A stretch of 64,000 bases of DNA from an uncultured Coriobacteriaceae bacterium (GCA_902795065.1 CADBJR010000004.1:1-64000); one strand, 5' to 3'. Counted from the stretch's first letter, positions 46,215 to 56,503 are shown. The notes: a model not told the origin generated them from the sequence alone. Program-made: numbers and translations.

Positions 46215-47330
46215 CTAGTCCTCATACCCCGGCACCATGACCGGATCGAGCGCGGGCACGAGCGGGATGGAGAGATCGATGCCCTTTGCCTCGCTGATGA
46301 GGAACGAGAGCATCTGGAAGGGGATCAGGTACTCGATGGCGGAGACATAGGGCATACCCGAACTCGCCACGGGGATGTCGGGTGGGCCCATGTGCGGGTC
46401 GTCGGTACGCCGCAGGCACACGCGGTTGTCGTTGTAGACCGCAAGCGCATCGGCGAGCAGGAGGGCGCGGTCGCGCTCCTGGCCCTCCTCCGCGCATATG
46501 AAGAAGACCATATCGTCTTTGCGCACGGCGCGGAAGGGCCCGTGCATGCCCTCCTCGAGCTCGAGCGCCAGCGTGGGGACCTGATGGCATTCGTAGAACT
46601 TGAGGGCTGCCTCCTGCGCGGTGCCCCAGCCGGAGCCGTAGCCCAGGATGAAGAACTGCTCGGCCGCCATCACGGCATCGCGGTGCCGCTCGAACCAGCG
46701 CGCGCTGGCATCGATCGTGGCAGCGACGTTGCCGGGCAGATCCTCGAAGGAGCGCAGGAAGCGGGCATATTCCGCCTCGTCGATACGACCGAGCGCGCGG
46801 CCCGCCTCGACGAAGCACATGAGCAGCTCGAGCAGGGCGATGGTCTGCCCCTTGGTCGTGGCCATGGCGACCTCGTGCCCGCCCGGCTTGGGCAGGACCA
46901 CATCGCATTCGCGGGCGAGCACGCCGTCGGGGATGAGGGTCGTGCAGATCACGGCCGCACCCGCAGCACGGGCTGCCCGTGCCGCATCGACCTGGCCGCG
47001 CGAATGGCCAGACTCCGCCGGGCACACGAGCAGAACCTCCTCGGGTGCGTATACCTCGGGGATTCGCAGGCTTCCATGGCGGTTGAAATACGCGGACGGC
47101 ACGGCGCTCGCATCTGCTCCCAGCAGGTTCCCGGCCGCCTCCATGAGGGCGCAGCCCACATACCAGGGAGAGCCGTTTCCCGTGAAGAAGACACGCTTGA
47201 TGCGGCGCTTTTGCACGAGCTCCACGAAGGGAGCCGTGAGCTCCTCGCGATGTTCGACAAGGAAGCGGAGCAGCTCGGGCTGCTCGAGGATCTCGTCCAT
47301 CATCGCACGTGCGGGATCGGTCACAGACAT
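46215..47330 (-). CDS. SIS-domain sugar isomerase/deglycase (FrlB/GlmS-like) (1)
   Basis: A 371-residue double SIS protein related to GlmS isomerase domains and FrlB. First SIS: FFTGNGSPWYVG and ESGHSRGQVDAARAA, where the usual SxSG is CPAESG. Second SIS: ILGYGSGWGTAQEAALKFYE and LELEEGMHGPFRAV, containing the HGP motif shared with FrlB. A C-terminal IDLSIP region precedes the end. AGAGGAGG precedes the ATG. It follows a PfkB gene and precedes a ROK gene, fitting cleavage of a phosphorylated sugar-amine. Substrate inferred only. Confidence 0.82.
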   Translation of the reverse strand: MSVTDPARAMMDEILEQPELLRFLVEHREELTAPFVELVQKRRIKRVFFTGNGSPWYVGCALMEAAGNLLGADASAVPSAYFNRHGSLRIPEVYAPEEVLLVCPAESGHSRGQVDAARAARAAGAAVICTTLIPDGVLARECDVVLPKPGGHEVAMATTKGQTIALLELLMCFVEAGRALGRIDEAEYARFLRSFEDLPGNVAATIDASARWFERHRDAVMAAEQFFILGYGSGWGTAQEAALKFYECHQVPTLALELEEGMHGPFRAVRKDDMVFFICAEEGQERDRALLLADALAVYNDNRVCLRRTDDPHMGPPDIPVASSGMPYVSAIEYLIPFQMLSFLISEAKGIDLSIPLVPALDPVMVPGYED

Positions 47331-47372
47331 ACGTCCTCCTCTTCTGGCGGCTTTCCTGTCAAAGGGACGGGA

Positions 47373-47405
47373 AATGAGACACCCTCCCGGGGAGGGTGTC
47401 TCATT
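47373..47405 (-). terminator. Hairpin after the PfkB kinase gene
   Basis: A 16-bp perfect inverted repeat (47373-47388 with 47390-47405) lies just after the kinase stop on the minus strand, followed by TTTCCC. A GGGACGGG element of the repeat family abuts it. It may partly end the message before the SIS gene. Confidence 0.6.
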
Positions 47406-47410
47406 CGGGG

Positions 47411-48409
47411 TTACAGAGAGGCCATCCATTCCTCGACGTCCGAAAGCGGCGGGTAGCCCTCGCCCGGACGGTTGGTCATCGTGCCCTCGCGCGTGACCTT
47501 GTAGGCGGCATACCTGCTCGCCCACGCGACGGCATCGCGCAGGGGCTTGCCCTCGACGATGCCCTTGGCCGTGGCGGCGAGGAAGCCGTCGCCCGCACCG
47601 ATGGTGTAGACGGCTTTGACGGGCGTCGCGGCGACCTCGAAGTAGTCGTCGCCGTCGAGCACCGCGGAGCCCTTCGAGCCGCAGGTCATGATGACGCCGC
47701 CGCACCTGTAGTCGGCCTGGATCTGACGCAAGACCTGCTCATAGGGGGTGTCGTAGTCCTCGGGAAGGCCGCAGAGCACGCCGGCCTCGGCATCGTTCAC
47801 CACGAGGAAGTCGAGGTACGAGAGGTCGCCCATGGGCTGGTCGGGCAGCGGGGAGGCATTGCACATCGTGAGCATGCCGAATTCGTCCTTGGCGATCTTG
47901 GCGCCGTCGAGGGCTTTCTGGAAGGGCATGCCGAAACCGGTGATGAAGACCTTGGCCTCCTTCATGGCCTCGATGGCGGCGTGGGTCTCGTCCCACGTGA
48001 GGGCACGGCAGGCGGAGTCGCCGTCGACGATGGTGTTGAGGCCGTCATCGTCGATCATGATGAGGCCCGTGCCGGTGGCAACGCTCGTGTCGTAGTACAT
48101 GTACTTGGTGAAGACGCCGGCCTCGCTCATCCAGTCGTCGCCCATCTTGCCCCAGGGGTCGTCGCCGACCTTGCCGATGTATCCTGCCGAGACGCCCAGG
48201 CGGCCCAGCGCGACAGAGACCGTGGCGCCCTTGCCGCCGTCCTCCTCGACGTGCCAATCCCAGGCCTCCATGGTCTCGCTGCGCCTCGGAAGGCGGTGCA
48301 CGCGGCAGACCTGGCCCACGCCGTGGCTGTTCATGACGATGACGTCCACCGGACGGGTCTTCTCGATGTCCTTCACGAAGACGGTCTCGGAAACGTACTG
48401 CTTGCCCAT
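47411..48409 (-). CDS. PfkB family carbohydrate kinase, NSHGVGQ subfamily (1)
   Basis: A 332-residue ribokinase-like kinase from the ATG at 48409 (AGAGGAGG upstream). VIVMNSHGVGQ and EEDGGKGATVSVALGRLG form the sugar-binding part, YIGKVGDDPWG follows, and IGAGDGFLAATAKG has the catalytic Asp. An N-terminal extension of about 20 residues precedes the common core. It is a paralogue of the kinase at 57481 and differs from the FrlD pair. It lies between an FrlC paralogue and a SIS deglycase candidate in one unit. Confidence 0.85.
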   Translation of the reverse strand: MGKQYVSETVFVKDIEKTRPVDVIVMNSHGVGQVCRVHRLPRRSETMEAWDWHVEEDGGKGATVSVALGRLGVSAGYIGKVGDDPWGKMGDDWMSEAGVFTKYMYYDTSVATGTGLIMIDDDGLNTIVDGDSACRALTWDETHAAIEAMKEAKVFITGFGMPFQKALDGAKIAKDEFGMLTMCNASPLPDQPMGDLSYLDFLVVNDAEAGVLCGLPEDYDTPYEQVLRQIQADYRCGGVIMTCGSKGSAVLDGDDYFEVAATPVKAVYTIGAGDGFLAATAKGIVEGKPLRDAVAWASRYAAYKVTREGTMTNRPGEGYPPLSDVEEWMASL

Positions 48410-48431
48410 GTTCTTCCTCCTCTGATCGATC

Positions 48432-48509
48432 CGACCTGCAATTGGGGACGGTTCCTTTTTGCAGGTTTCGGAAGACCTGCAAAAAGGAACCGTCCCCAAT
48501 TGCAGGTCG
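48432..48509. repeat. Perfect 35-bp inverted repeat, GGGGACGGTTCC family
   Basis: Arms 48432-48466 and 48475-48509 match at all 35 positions with an 8-base loop. The arm contains TTGGGGACGGTTCCTTTTT, shared with the element at 58419. It fills the gap between the PfkB gene and the FrlC paralogue. As RNA it would form a very stable hairpin, so it may end or protect the transcript. Confidence 0.85.
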
Positions 48510-48523
48510 CAATCGTTGCCTGG

Positions 48524-49363
48524 TTACTGCTCCGCGAGCATACCGCGGATGATCTCGATGCCGCGCTCGGCCGAGAAGTCCGGCTCGTTGGCGTAGCGGC
48601 TGAAGAGCTCGAGCGCCAGATAGCCGTCATAGCCCACGCGCTTGAGATACTTGACGATGCGCGGCCAATCCATGGCGCCGTCGCCCGGGATGAGGTGATC
48701 CTCGCAGTCGGGCTCGGCATCGATGAAGTGGATCTCGCGGATCTTGCCCGGCATCTTGTCGAAGTACTCGCTGATGGGCTCGCCGCAGGTGAGCGGGCAC
48801 GCCAGGTCGAGGCAGACCTCGAGGGCGCCGGAGCCGACGCTGTCGAGCAGCCACCTGCAGTCGTCGGAGCTGCACACGATCTTGCCCTCGAAGGGCGTGA
48901 CCGGCTCGATCATCACCGTGACGCCCGCCTTCTCGGCATGGTCGCAGATCCGCCTGAAGTCCTCGACCACCTGCGATTTCAGCGCCTCGCGGTCCCAGCC
49001 GAAGCCAGGCATGTTGACAGCGAGCATGAGCAGGGGCGCACCGATGGCCTTGGCGGCATCGACGGTGGACTTGAAGTACTCGACCGAGATCTCGTTCAGG
49101 GCCTTGTCCTGGAAGACGAAGCTGTGGGGGCTTCCGGTGTTCTCGGGCACGTAGCTCACGATGGGCATCTGGTACTTCTCGACGCACGCAAGGATGCGCG
49201 TGCGGATATCGGCCACGTCGCCCAGGATGTCCGGCGCATAGCCGTGCGGGCGGAAACCGCCGATGTCGACGCCGTCGAAGCCGTTTGCGGCTGCTGCCGC
49301 GAACGTGCGCTCGATAGGCCAGTTGGAGAAGCCCGTGCTGAAGAGCGATACCTTCATTGCCAT
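48524..49363 (-). CDS. Sugar isomerase/epimerase of the FrlC type, paralogue
   Basis: A 279-residue TIM-barrel epimerase. It keeps FrlC-like marks (FSTGFSNWPIER, GGFRPHGYAPDIL, VIEPVTPFEGKIV, IREIHFIDAEPDCEDHLIPGDG and LALELFSRYANEP), with the metal ligands Glu, His and Glu, but is clearly diverged from the FrlC at 38200. GGAGGG precedes the first ATG. It starts one base after the stop of the mutarotase-like gene. It probably epimerises a different ketosamine or keto sugar. Confidence 0.82.
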   Translation of the reverse strand: MAMKVSLFSTGFSNWPIERTFAAAAANGFDGVDIGGFRPHGYAPDILGDVADIRTRILACVEKYQMPIVSYVPENTGSPHSFVFQDKALNEISVEYFKSTVDAAKAIGAPLLMLAVNMPGFGWDREALKSQVVEDFRRICDHAEKAGVTVMIEPVTPFEGKIVCSSDDCRWLLDSVGSGALEVCLDLACPLTCGEPISEYFDKMPGKIREIHFIDAEPDCEDHLIPGDGAMDWPRIVKYLKRVGYDGYLALELFSRYANEPDFSAERGIEIIRGMLAEQ

Positions 49364-49364
49364 G

Positions 49365-50462
49365 CTATCCCTCCAGAATCGCGTCGATGCGGTTGGTCAT
49401 CCCCTGCACCTCGTCGGGCAGGAGGTATCCGAAGCGCCAGCGCAGCACATCGACGCCGCCCGGCTCGAGCGTGTTGCAGTAGCCGTGCGCACGCTGGTAT
49501 GCGGTGCTGTGGTTGGTGCCGGTCGACGGCAGCGCGATGCCGATGCCGTCCTCGTCGCCCGTGCGGCAGAACCAGCGCAGAGCCCAGGGCGCCTTCTCGA
49601 GCTCCCAGCCCACGTAGCAGGCATCGCCATCGGGCATCACCATCATGGCGTGCGCCCAGCCCTGCTCGTCCGCGTCGTAGCGGTAGTTGATGCAGAGCTC
49701 GGGATCGTAGGCCTCGCCCTCCTGCCCGAGCGCATCGGCCCGCGTGGGGTCGTCGAGCAGCGCCTGCGACCACGCCTTGATGGCCTCGTCGCGCGGGCTT
49801 CCGTCGCCCAGGTCCATAGGGCTCACCATGATGTGGTCGGCATCCTTCCGACAGCTGTAGACGAAGCGCGAGCCGTCGACACCGAGCCAGTTCATGTGGC
49901 ATAGCCACAGATACTCGAGCGGATGCGTGCGGCGGTTCTCGATGGTCGCCTGCATCTCCACCATCGCGGCGCCCTCGTACAGGCGCAGCTCGGGGGTGTA
50001 GGCCCAGTGCAGCTCCTGACTGTTGCGGAAGACGTACGTCCCGCCGATCGCCACGAAGCAGCCGTCCTCGTCCTCGCCCGCATCGATCCAGGCATCGCGA
50101 TAGGACGCAAACGGGAGGACGTCGTGGATGGGATACGGGTCCTCGCCGTCACCGGCGCCATTGATGTTGTTGAGGCCGCAGTGGTAGAGGAAACCGCCGT
50201 AGTTGTCGCCGAACTTGGTGGTGTCCTGCGGAGCCTCGAACATCGACTTCTGCGCCATCGGACGCCCGTCGAACTCAAGGAACCACACCTGCATGCCATA
50301 GTACGGGAGCACCACCATCGACGAGCGGGAGTTCTCGACGCGCAGCCCGGGGATGCCCGTCTCGTACTTGAACACGGTCACCTTGAGCTCGCCCAGGCTC
50401 ACCAGCTCGAGCGGGCGGTCGGAGAAGAACTCGGGGCGGAAGCGGAAGCGCGTGGTAGCCAT
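49365..50462 (-). CDS. DUF4432 / aldose 1-epimerase-like protein
   Basis: A 365-residue beta-sandwich protein of the DUF4432 group within the galactose mutarotase superfamily. Indicative parts are VVLPYYGMQVWFLEFDG, GGFLYHCGLNNING and YLWLCHMNWLGV with the probable His, and the end LEPGGVDVLRWRFGYLL. Such proteins may open or turn over sugar rings so that open-chain substrates reach the next enzyme. It lies between the lyase gene and the FrlC paralogue with gaps of 12 and 1 bases. Confidence 0.75.
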   Translation of the reverse strand: MATTRFRFRPEFFSDRPLELVSLGELKVTVFKYETGIPGLRVENSRSSMVVLPYYGMQVWFLEFDGRPMAQKSMFEAPQDTTKFGDNYGGFLYHCGLNNINGAGDGEDPYPIHDVLPFASYRDAWIDAGEDEDGCFVAIGGTYVFRNSQELHWAYTPELRLYEGAAMVEMQATIENRRTHPLEYLWLCHMNWLGVDGSRFVYSCRKDADHIMVSPMDLGDGSPRDEAIKAWSQALLDDPTRADALGQEGEAYDPELCINYRYDADEQGWAHAMMVMPDGDACYVGWELEKAPWALRWFCRTGDEDGIGIALPSTGTNHSTAYQRAHGYCNTLEPGGVDVLRWRFGYLLPDEVQGMTNRIDAILEG

Positions 50463-50474
50463 GGTCGTCCTCCC

Positions 50475-51455
50475 CTACCGGAAGCTCGCCATGCCGACTG
50501 CCGCCGCCGCCTCCATGGCGTCGTCGAGCTCGTCGTGCACGATCCTGTCCGCGATGCTCTCGTAGCCGAGCTCCACCATGAGCTCGTCCATCTCGAGCTT
50601 GACGGCGTAGGGCACCCAGTCCTGCTTCTCGCCCATGCGGGAGACCGTGGGACGCCCGAAGCCGTACTGCATGGCCCAGTTCCAACCCGCATTGAACGGT
50701 GTCTTCTTCACGATGTTGCGGATACGCAGGACCTTCTGCTGGGCCTTGATGCAGCCCTTCCAATCGCCGGAGCGGCCCTTCTCCACGATCTCGACCATCT
50801 CGCGCGGGAACGGCACGGCCATGAACGAGACGCAGCCCACGGCGCCGAGCAGGACCATGATGCCGTCGAAGCCGTCGCAACCGCCGAGGAAGTCGAAGTT
50901 CTCGGGGTCGATGCGCAGCACGCACTGCTGGAAGTTGACGACGTTGGTGGATGCGTCCTTGAAGCCCCGCAGGTTGGGATGCTCCGCGGCGAGCTTGGCC
51001 AGGGTGTCGGGCGCGAAGAGGACGGCCTGCTCGACGCAGTTGTAGATGTAGACCGGGCGCTGCGCGAAGTCGATGAGCTCCGCCGACCAGTCGTAGAGCG
51101 CCGCCTGGGAGAACTTGAAGAACGGAGGAGCGGTGATGCAGTAGCAGTCGGACATGCCCTGCTCGTCGTAGGCTGAGATGAGCGCCTTGTTGAGCTCGAC
51201 GCTGTTCTCGAAACTGCAGGCCATGATCTTCGCCCCGCGCGGGTGCGCGACCTCGTAGACCGCCTCGACGACCTCGAGCTTCTCGTCGAAGGTGAGCTCG
51301 TGGCACTCGCCCGCGTATCCGTTGACGAAGAACGCCTGCACGCCGCAGTCGATCTGCCAGCCGATCATGTCGCGCAGGTATTCCCAATCGATCGCGCCGT
51401 CCTTGGTGAACGGCGTGCAGATCTCGGTGACGACACCCTCGATGTAATGGCCCAT
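50475..51455 (-). CDS. DapA/NanA family aldolase or lyase
   Basis: A 326-residue class I aldolase-fold protein (dihydrodipicolinate synthase superfamily). Schiff-base lysine in NLRGFKDASTN, tyrosine in PVYIYNCVEQ, and FFVNGYAGECHEL where DapA has GTTGE. The catalytic pair is therefore kept but the carboxylate-binding loop differs, so the substrate is probably not pyruvate plus aspartate semialdehyde. GGCAAGGAGG precedes the ATG. It leads the minus-strand unit of six genes down to the ROK gene and is divergent from a SIS gene. Confidence 0.83.
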   Translation of the reverse strand: MGHYIEGVVTEICTPFTKDGAIDWEYLRDMIGWQIDCGVQAFFVNGYAGECHELTFDEKLEVVEAVYEVAHPRGAKIMACSFENSVELNKALISAYDEQGMSDCYCITAPPFFKFSQAALYDWSAELIDFAQRPVYIYNCVEQAVLFAPDTLAKLAAEHPNLRGFKDASTNVVNFQQCVLRIDPENFDFLGGCDGFDGIMVLLGAVGCVSFMAVPFPREMVEIVEKGRSGDWKGCIKAQQKVLRIRNIVKKTPFNAGWNWAMQYGFGRPTVSRMGEKQDWVPYAVKLEMDELMVELGYESIADRIVHDELDDAMEAAAAVGMASFR

Positions 51456-51720
51456 CGCTTCCTCCTTGCCCTCGGTGCACTGGTGCGCATATACACAAGA
51501 CATATAAAGTTCTACACCACTGGTCAGTCGTTTGAACCGCATGCGGAAGGGTCTGCGACAAGCGGGGCTTATCAATAGGCAGTCGGAACGATGCATTTGC
51601 CCTGCAACGGTCGCACGCTCCTTGCGACCGCTTGCGCGGCAAAGCCCCGTTTTCTTCTCTTTACTACACAAGTCGTACCTATAATTAGACCAGTATCACA
51701 TCATGACAAGAGGAGCGATC
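51456..51720. promoter_or_regulatory. Divergent control region of the two sugar-amine operons
   Basis: This 265-base gap serves both the lyase operon (minus) and the SIS operon (plus). ACTGGT occurs at 51479 and 51519. A perfect TATAAT at 51680-51685 is directly followed by ATTAGACCAGTAT (51684-51696), so a repressor bound there would block the plus-strand promoter. No convincing -35 element was found for it. Confidence 0.6.
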
Positions 51721-52785
51721 TTGGCAGGCATGAATCCCATCCTCACGAACATCTACGAGCAACCTGCGGAGCTCGAGCGCGTGCTCGACGACCTCACGGG
51801 CGAGAAGCTCGGCCAGATGCGCGAGCTCGCGCGCATCATGGCGCTCTCCGGAGAACTCGTCCTCACCTCCATGGGCAGCGCGTTCTACTCGCTCATGCCC
51901 ATGTACGAGGAGCTGCGCGAGCGCGGCTACCGCAACGTGGCGCTCGAGGAGACGGGCGATCTCATCCGCCATCCCGAGCGCATGAGCAGAAACGCCCTCT
52001 ACGTGCTGATGAGCCGCTCGGGCGAGAGCCGCGAGGTGGCCGATTTCGCCGTGTGGTGCCGCGAGAACGGCTTCACCACCCTCTCCGTCACCATGACGCC
52101 CGACTCCACCATGGCGCGCAACAGCACCTACATGCTGCACGACATCTCGAGCTACGACGACATCGTGTGCATCAAGGCCTACTCGACGATGGCCCTCACG
52201 GGCCTGCTCCTCGTGGAGATGATGGACGGCCGCGAGCATCCGTCCGAGGAGCTCGTCGCCAACCTCAAGCGCGCCTTCGCGTGGATGGAGGCGAACAAGG
52301 AGTCCATCCTCGCCCAGCTCGAAGCCGTGCCCTTCCTGGCGGAGGCGAACTGCTTCTACATGATCAGCCGCAGCTGGGGCGTCAATATGATGCGCAGCGC
52401 ATCGCTGTGGCTCGAGGAGACCGCCAAGACGCCTGCCAACATCATGAGCGTCGACAACTACTTCCACGGGCCCATGGAGATTATCCGTAGCCACGCCATC
52501 GTCAAGTCGGTGACCTGCCCCGTCCTCTTCGACGTGCAGCCCGACGCCCGCTCGGCCATGATCTGGGAGAAGACCAATCAGGCCGTCTCCAACTCGCTCT
52601 ATTTCGGCCCCGAAGGCTCCACGATGCCGGGCGGCGCGCGCTTCGAGATTCCCGACCTGGGGCTCGAGGGCCCCTGGAGCATGCTCGTGGCAGCGCTCTT
52701 CTTCCAGCTCCTCTCCTATCAGGTTGCCATCGTCAACGGCATCGAGCCGGGCTTCTTCTACGACGAGGGGTGGATCGTCCTATGA
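51721..52785 (+). CDS. SIS-domain sugar isomerase/deglycase (FrlB/GlmS-like) (2)
   Basis: A 354-residue double SIS protein. First SIS: LTSMGSAFYSLMP and MSRSGESREVADFA; second SIS: MISRSWGVNMMRSASLWLEE with NYFHGPMEII, containing the HGP motif seen in FrlB and GlmS. A TTG start at 51721 is chosen because AAGAGGAG stands five bases upstream; the ATG at 51730 would be 14 bases away. It overlaps the ROK gene by four bases. A role in splitting a phosphorylated sugar-amine into sugar phosphate and amine is inferred. Confidence 0.82.
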   Translation: MAGMNPILTNIYEQPAELERVLDDLTGEKLGQMRELARIMALSGELVLTSMGSAFYSLMPMYEELRERGYRNVALEETGDLIRHPERMSRNALYVLMSRSGESREVADFAVWCRENGFTTLSVTMTPDSTMARNSTYMLHDISSYDDIVCIKAYSTMALTGLLLVEMMDGREHPSEELVANLKRAFAWMEANKESILAQLEAVPFLAEANCFYMISRSWGVNMMRSASLWLEETAKTPANIMSVDNYFHGPMEIIRSHAIVKSVTCPVLFDVQPDARSAMIWEKTNQAVSNSLYFGPEGSTMPGGARFEIPDLGLEGPWSMLVAALFFQLLSYQVAIVNGIEPGFFYDEGWIVL

Positions 52786-53699
52786 GCGGGCGCGACCTCG
52801 TCGCCGGCATCGACATCGGCGGCACCAACGTCAAGGCGGGCATCGTCGACCTCGCGACAAACGAGGTGCTCGCATCCTGCGACTTCCCCACCATCCGCGA
52901 CTCGGAGCAGGCATTCCTGGAAAGCCTCGCCGCTGCAGTTGCGCAGCTCTCCGCTCAGGCGGACGCACCGCGCGCAGCGGGCATCTCCATCGGCAGCTAC
53001 GTCTTCTCCGACGGATCGATCGACGGTATGAGCTCCTTCGTGCCCTTCCTCACCCACGGCTACCCGCTCGCTGAGAGGATCGGCGGAGCGCTGGGCCTGC
53101 CCGTGCGCGTGGACAACGACGCACGCCTCATCTGCCTCGCCGAAGCACGGGACGGAGCCGGCCAAGGGTTCTCCCGCGTGCTCACGCTCACGCTGGGCAC
53201 CGGAATCGGCGTGGGGCTCTGCGAGGACGGCCGCCCCTTCGGCGGCGAACCGTTCATCCATCTTGCGGGCCATGTCAAGGTGCGGACCGGCGGAGAGTAC
53301 CCTTGCCTGGACACCGAGCCGTGCTACTGCGGGATGGAGGGCTGCTTCGAATCCACCTGCTCGGGCACGTCGCTGCAGGTCTACGTGCATGACCGCCTCG
53401 GCGCGGACGTCTCCAACAAGGAGATGTTCGAGCGCGCAGCGGAGGGCGACCCCGCTGCGGCGGAGATCGCCGACTGGTTCCTCGACATGCTTGCCCGCGC
53501 CCTCAACCAGTACGTCTACCTCTACTGCCCCGACGTCATCGTCATCGGCGGCGGGGTAGCCAAGGGCCTCGAGCGGTACGAATCCGATTTGAACGACCGC
53601 CTCGTGGCGGAGGTCTACGAGGGGCAGCGCACCGTCGTCAGGATAACCGACCTGAAGGAGGATTCCGGCATCTTGGGTGCCGCATCCCTGTTCGCTTAG
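52782..53699 (+). CDS. ROK family sugar kinase
   Basis: A 305-residue kinase with the full ROK set: AGIDIGGTNVKAG for phosphate binding, catalytic Asp in RVDNDARLI, LGTGIGVGL, the zinc motif CYCGMEGCFE, and VIVIGGGVAKG. It is translationally coupled to the SIS gene upstream (ATGA overlap). Together they probably phosphorylate and cleave, or cleave and phosphorylate, one sugar-amine. Glucokinase-like or N-acetyl-sugar kinase activity is possible. Confidence 0.88.
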   Translation: MSGRDLVAGIDIGGTNVKAGIVDLATNEVLASCDFPTIRDSEQAFLESLAAAVAQLSAQADAPRAAGISIGSYVFSDGSIDGMSSFVPFLTHGYPLAERIGGALGLPVRVDNDARLICLAEARDGAGQGFSRVLTLTLGTGIGVGLCEDGRPFGGEPFIHLAGHVKVRTGGEYPCLDTEPCYCGMEGCFESTCSGTSLQVYVHDRLGADVSNKEMFERAAEGDPAAAEIADWFLDMLARALNQYVYLYCPDVIVIGGGVAKGLERYESDLNDRLVAEVYEGQRTVVRITDLKEDSGILGAASLFA

Positions 53700-53712
53700 G
53701 TTTTACCGCTTT

Positions 53713-53725
53713 GGGGAGTATCCCC
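53713..53725. repeat. Palindromic GGGGAGTATCCCC repeat
   Basis: A copy of the 13-base core between the ROK stop and the next SIS gene, ten bases before its ribosome binding site (AAAGGAGC). As an RNA hairpin it could affect initiation. Confidence 0.65.
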
Positions 53726-53746
53726 AATATGGAAAGGAGCTTTGGA

Positions 53747-54826
53747 ATGCCCAGACCCACCATGGTCGACTACGTCCACGAGACGCCGTCCGTCATCAGG
53801 TCGCAGATCGAGAACAACGTCGCGCAGCCCCTCGTCGACGCCTTCGCCGAAGGGAGCTTCTCCCGCGTGCGCATCGTCGCCTGCGGCTCGTCGCGCAACG
53901 CCTCGCTCATCGCGCGCCCCTATCTGCGCCGCGCGCTCGGACGCGAGGTCATCATCACCGAGCCCTACACCTTCTGCACCTACGAGCACGAGCTGCCCGC
54001 CGACGAGTTCTGCTTCGTCGTCTCGCAGAGCGGCTACTCCACCAACGCGCTCGCGGCGCTCGACATCATCCGTGCCGCAGGACGCACCGCCATCGGCGTG
54101 ACGGGCGACCCCGCGAGCGACTTCCGCGAGGCCTCCGACCTCCTCGTCGCCTACGGTGTGGGCGAGGAGCTCGTGGGCTACGTCACCAAGGGCGTCACCT
54201 CGTTCGCCACCTTCCTCATGCTCTTCGGCGCAGGCGTCGCAGCGAGCGAGGGCAGGCTCGACCCGGCTTCCCTGCGTGCCGACATCGAGACGATGCTCGG
54301 GCAGTTCGAGGCGGTCGCCGACCAGGTGCCCGGCATGCTCGCCGCGCGCTACAAGGAGCTCTCGACCATGGAACGCATCTTCCTCATCGGCGCCGCGACC
54401 AATCTGGGCGTGGCCTCCGAGGGCGCGCTCAAGTTCGCCGAATGCCTGCAGATCCCCGCGTGCGCCTACGAGCTCGAGGAATACCTGCACGGTCCCAACC
54501 TGCAGCTCTCCCCCGATTACACGATCTTCCTGTTCGCCGTCGGCGAACGGTCGTGGAAGCGCTCTGCTGAGATCCTCGCCGCCACGAAGCTCGTGACCGA
54601 CCGCACCTTCGTCATCACCGACTGCCCCGACATGGATGCCGACATCCGCCTCGCTCCGGGTGGAGACGAGCTCGTCGGCCCCATGGCCGCCCTGCCTGTG
54701 GTGCAGATGCTCGCGTGGCAGCTCACCGAGGACAAGCATTTATGGCATAAACACCCGCTTGTCGCGCGATTTGATGCAGCACTCTCCGGAAAGTCCGAGA
54801 ACTACGTGGACAAGGAGGTCCTGTAG
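53747..54826 (+). CDS. SIS-domain sugar isomerase/deglycase (FrlB/GlmS-like) (3)
   Basis: A 359-residue double SIS protein from the ATG at 53747 (AAAGGAGC seven bases upstream). First SIS: RIVACGSSRNASLIARPYL and VVSQSGYSTNALAALDII; second SIS: FLIGAATNLGVASEGALKFAE and YELEEYLHGPNLQL, with the HGP motif. It directly precedes the FrlA-type permease gene, the position a fructosamine-6-phosphate deglycase would hold. It is the best FrlB candidate by context, but the three SIS proteins cannot be ranked by sequence alone. Confidence 0.82.
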   Translation: MPRPTMVDYVHETPSVIRSQIENNVAQPLVDAFAEGSFSRVRIVACGSSRNASLIARPYLRRALGREVIITEPYTFCTYEHELPADEFCFVVSQSGYSTNALAALDIIRAAGRTAIGVTGDPASDFREASDLLVAYGVGEELVGYVTKGVTSFATFLMLFGAGVAASEGRLDPASLRADIETMLGQFEAVADQVPGMLAARYKELSTMERIFLIGAATNLGVASEGALKFAECLQIPACAYELEEYLHGPNLQLSPDYTIFLFAVGERSWKRSAEILAATKLVTDRTFVITDCPDMDADIRLAPGGDELVGPMAALPVVQMLAWQLTEDKHLWHKHPLVARFDAALSGKSENYVDKEVL

Positions 54827-54937
54827 GCATTCCTTCGGTACGGAAAACGGCGGTTCACACTTTCTCAACAGCAAATCCACAACTCGCTCGGCTATTTTTC
54901 ATTTCCGCAGGAATACCGTTCGCCGAAAATGAACAAG

Positions 54938-54997
54938 TTGAGCGCAACAATAGACCAGTTTGTTCTAGACTCCACAATTAAGTAAATTGGTGTCAAT
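54938..54997 (+). promoter_or_regulatory. Promoter and operator-like sites before the FrlA-type permease
   Basis: TTGTTC (54960-54965) and TAAATT (54983-54988) are 17 bases apart. TAGACCAGTT (54951-54960) touches the -35 element and ATTGGTGTCAAT (54986-54997) overlaps the -10. The arrangement fits repression by a UTRA-GntR protein. Confidence 0.5.
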
Positions 54998-55024
54998 CGG
55001 GCGATGCGACGCCAATGGAAGTAG

Positions 55025-56461
<1,437 letters not shown>

Positions 56462-56503
56462 ACGCATCGCCCAACGCGTCGCTTGTCTGACATAAGCTGA
56501 CAC

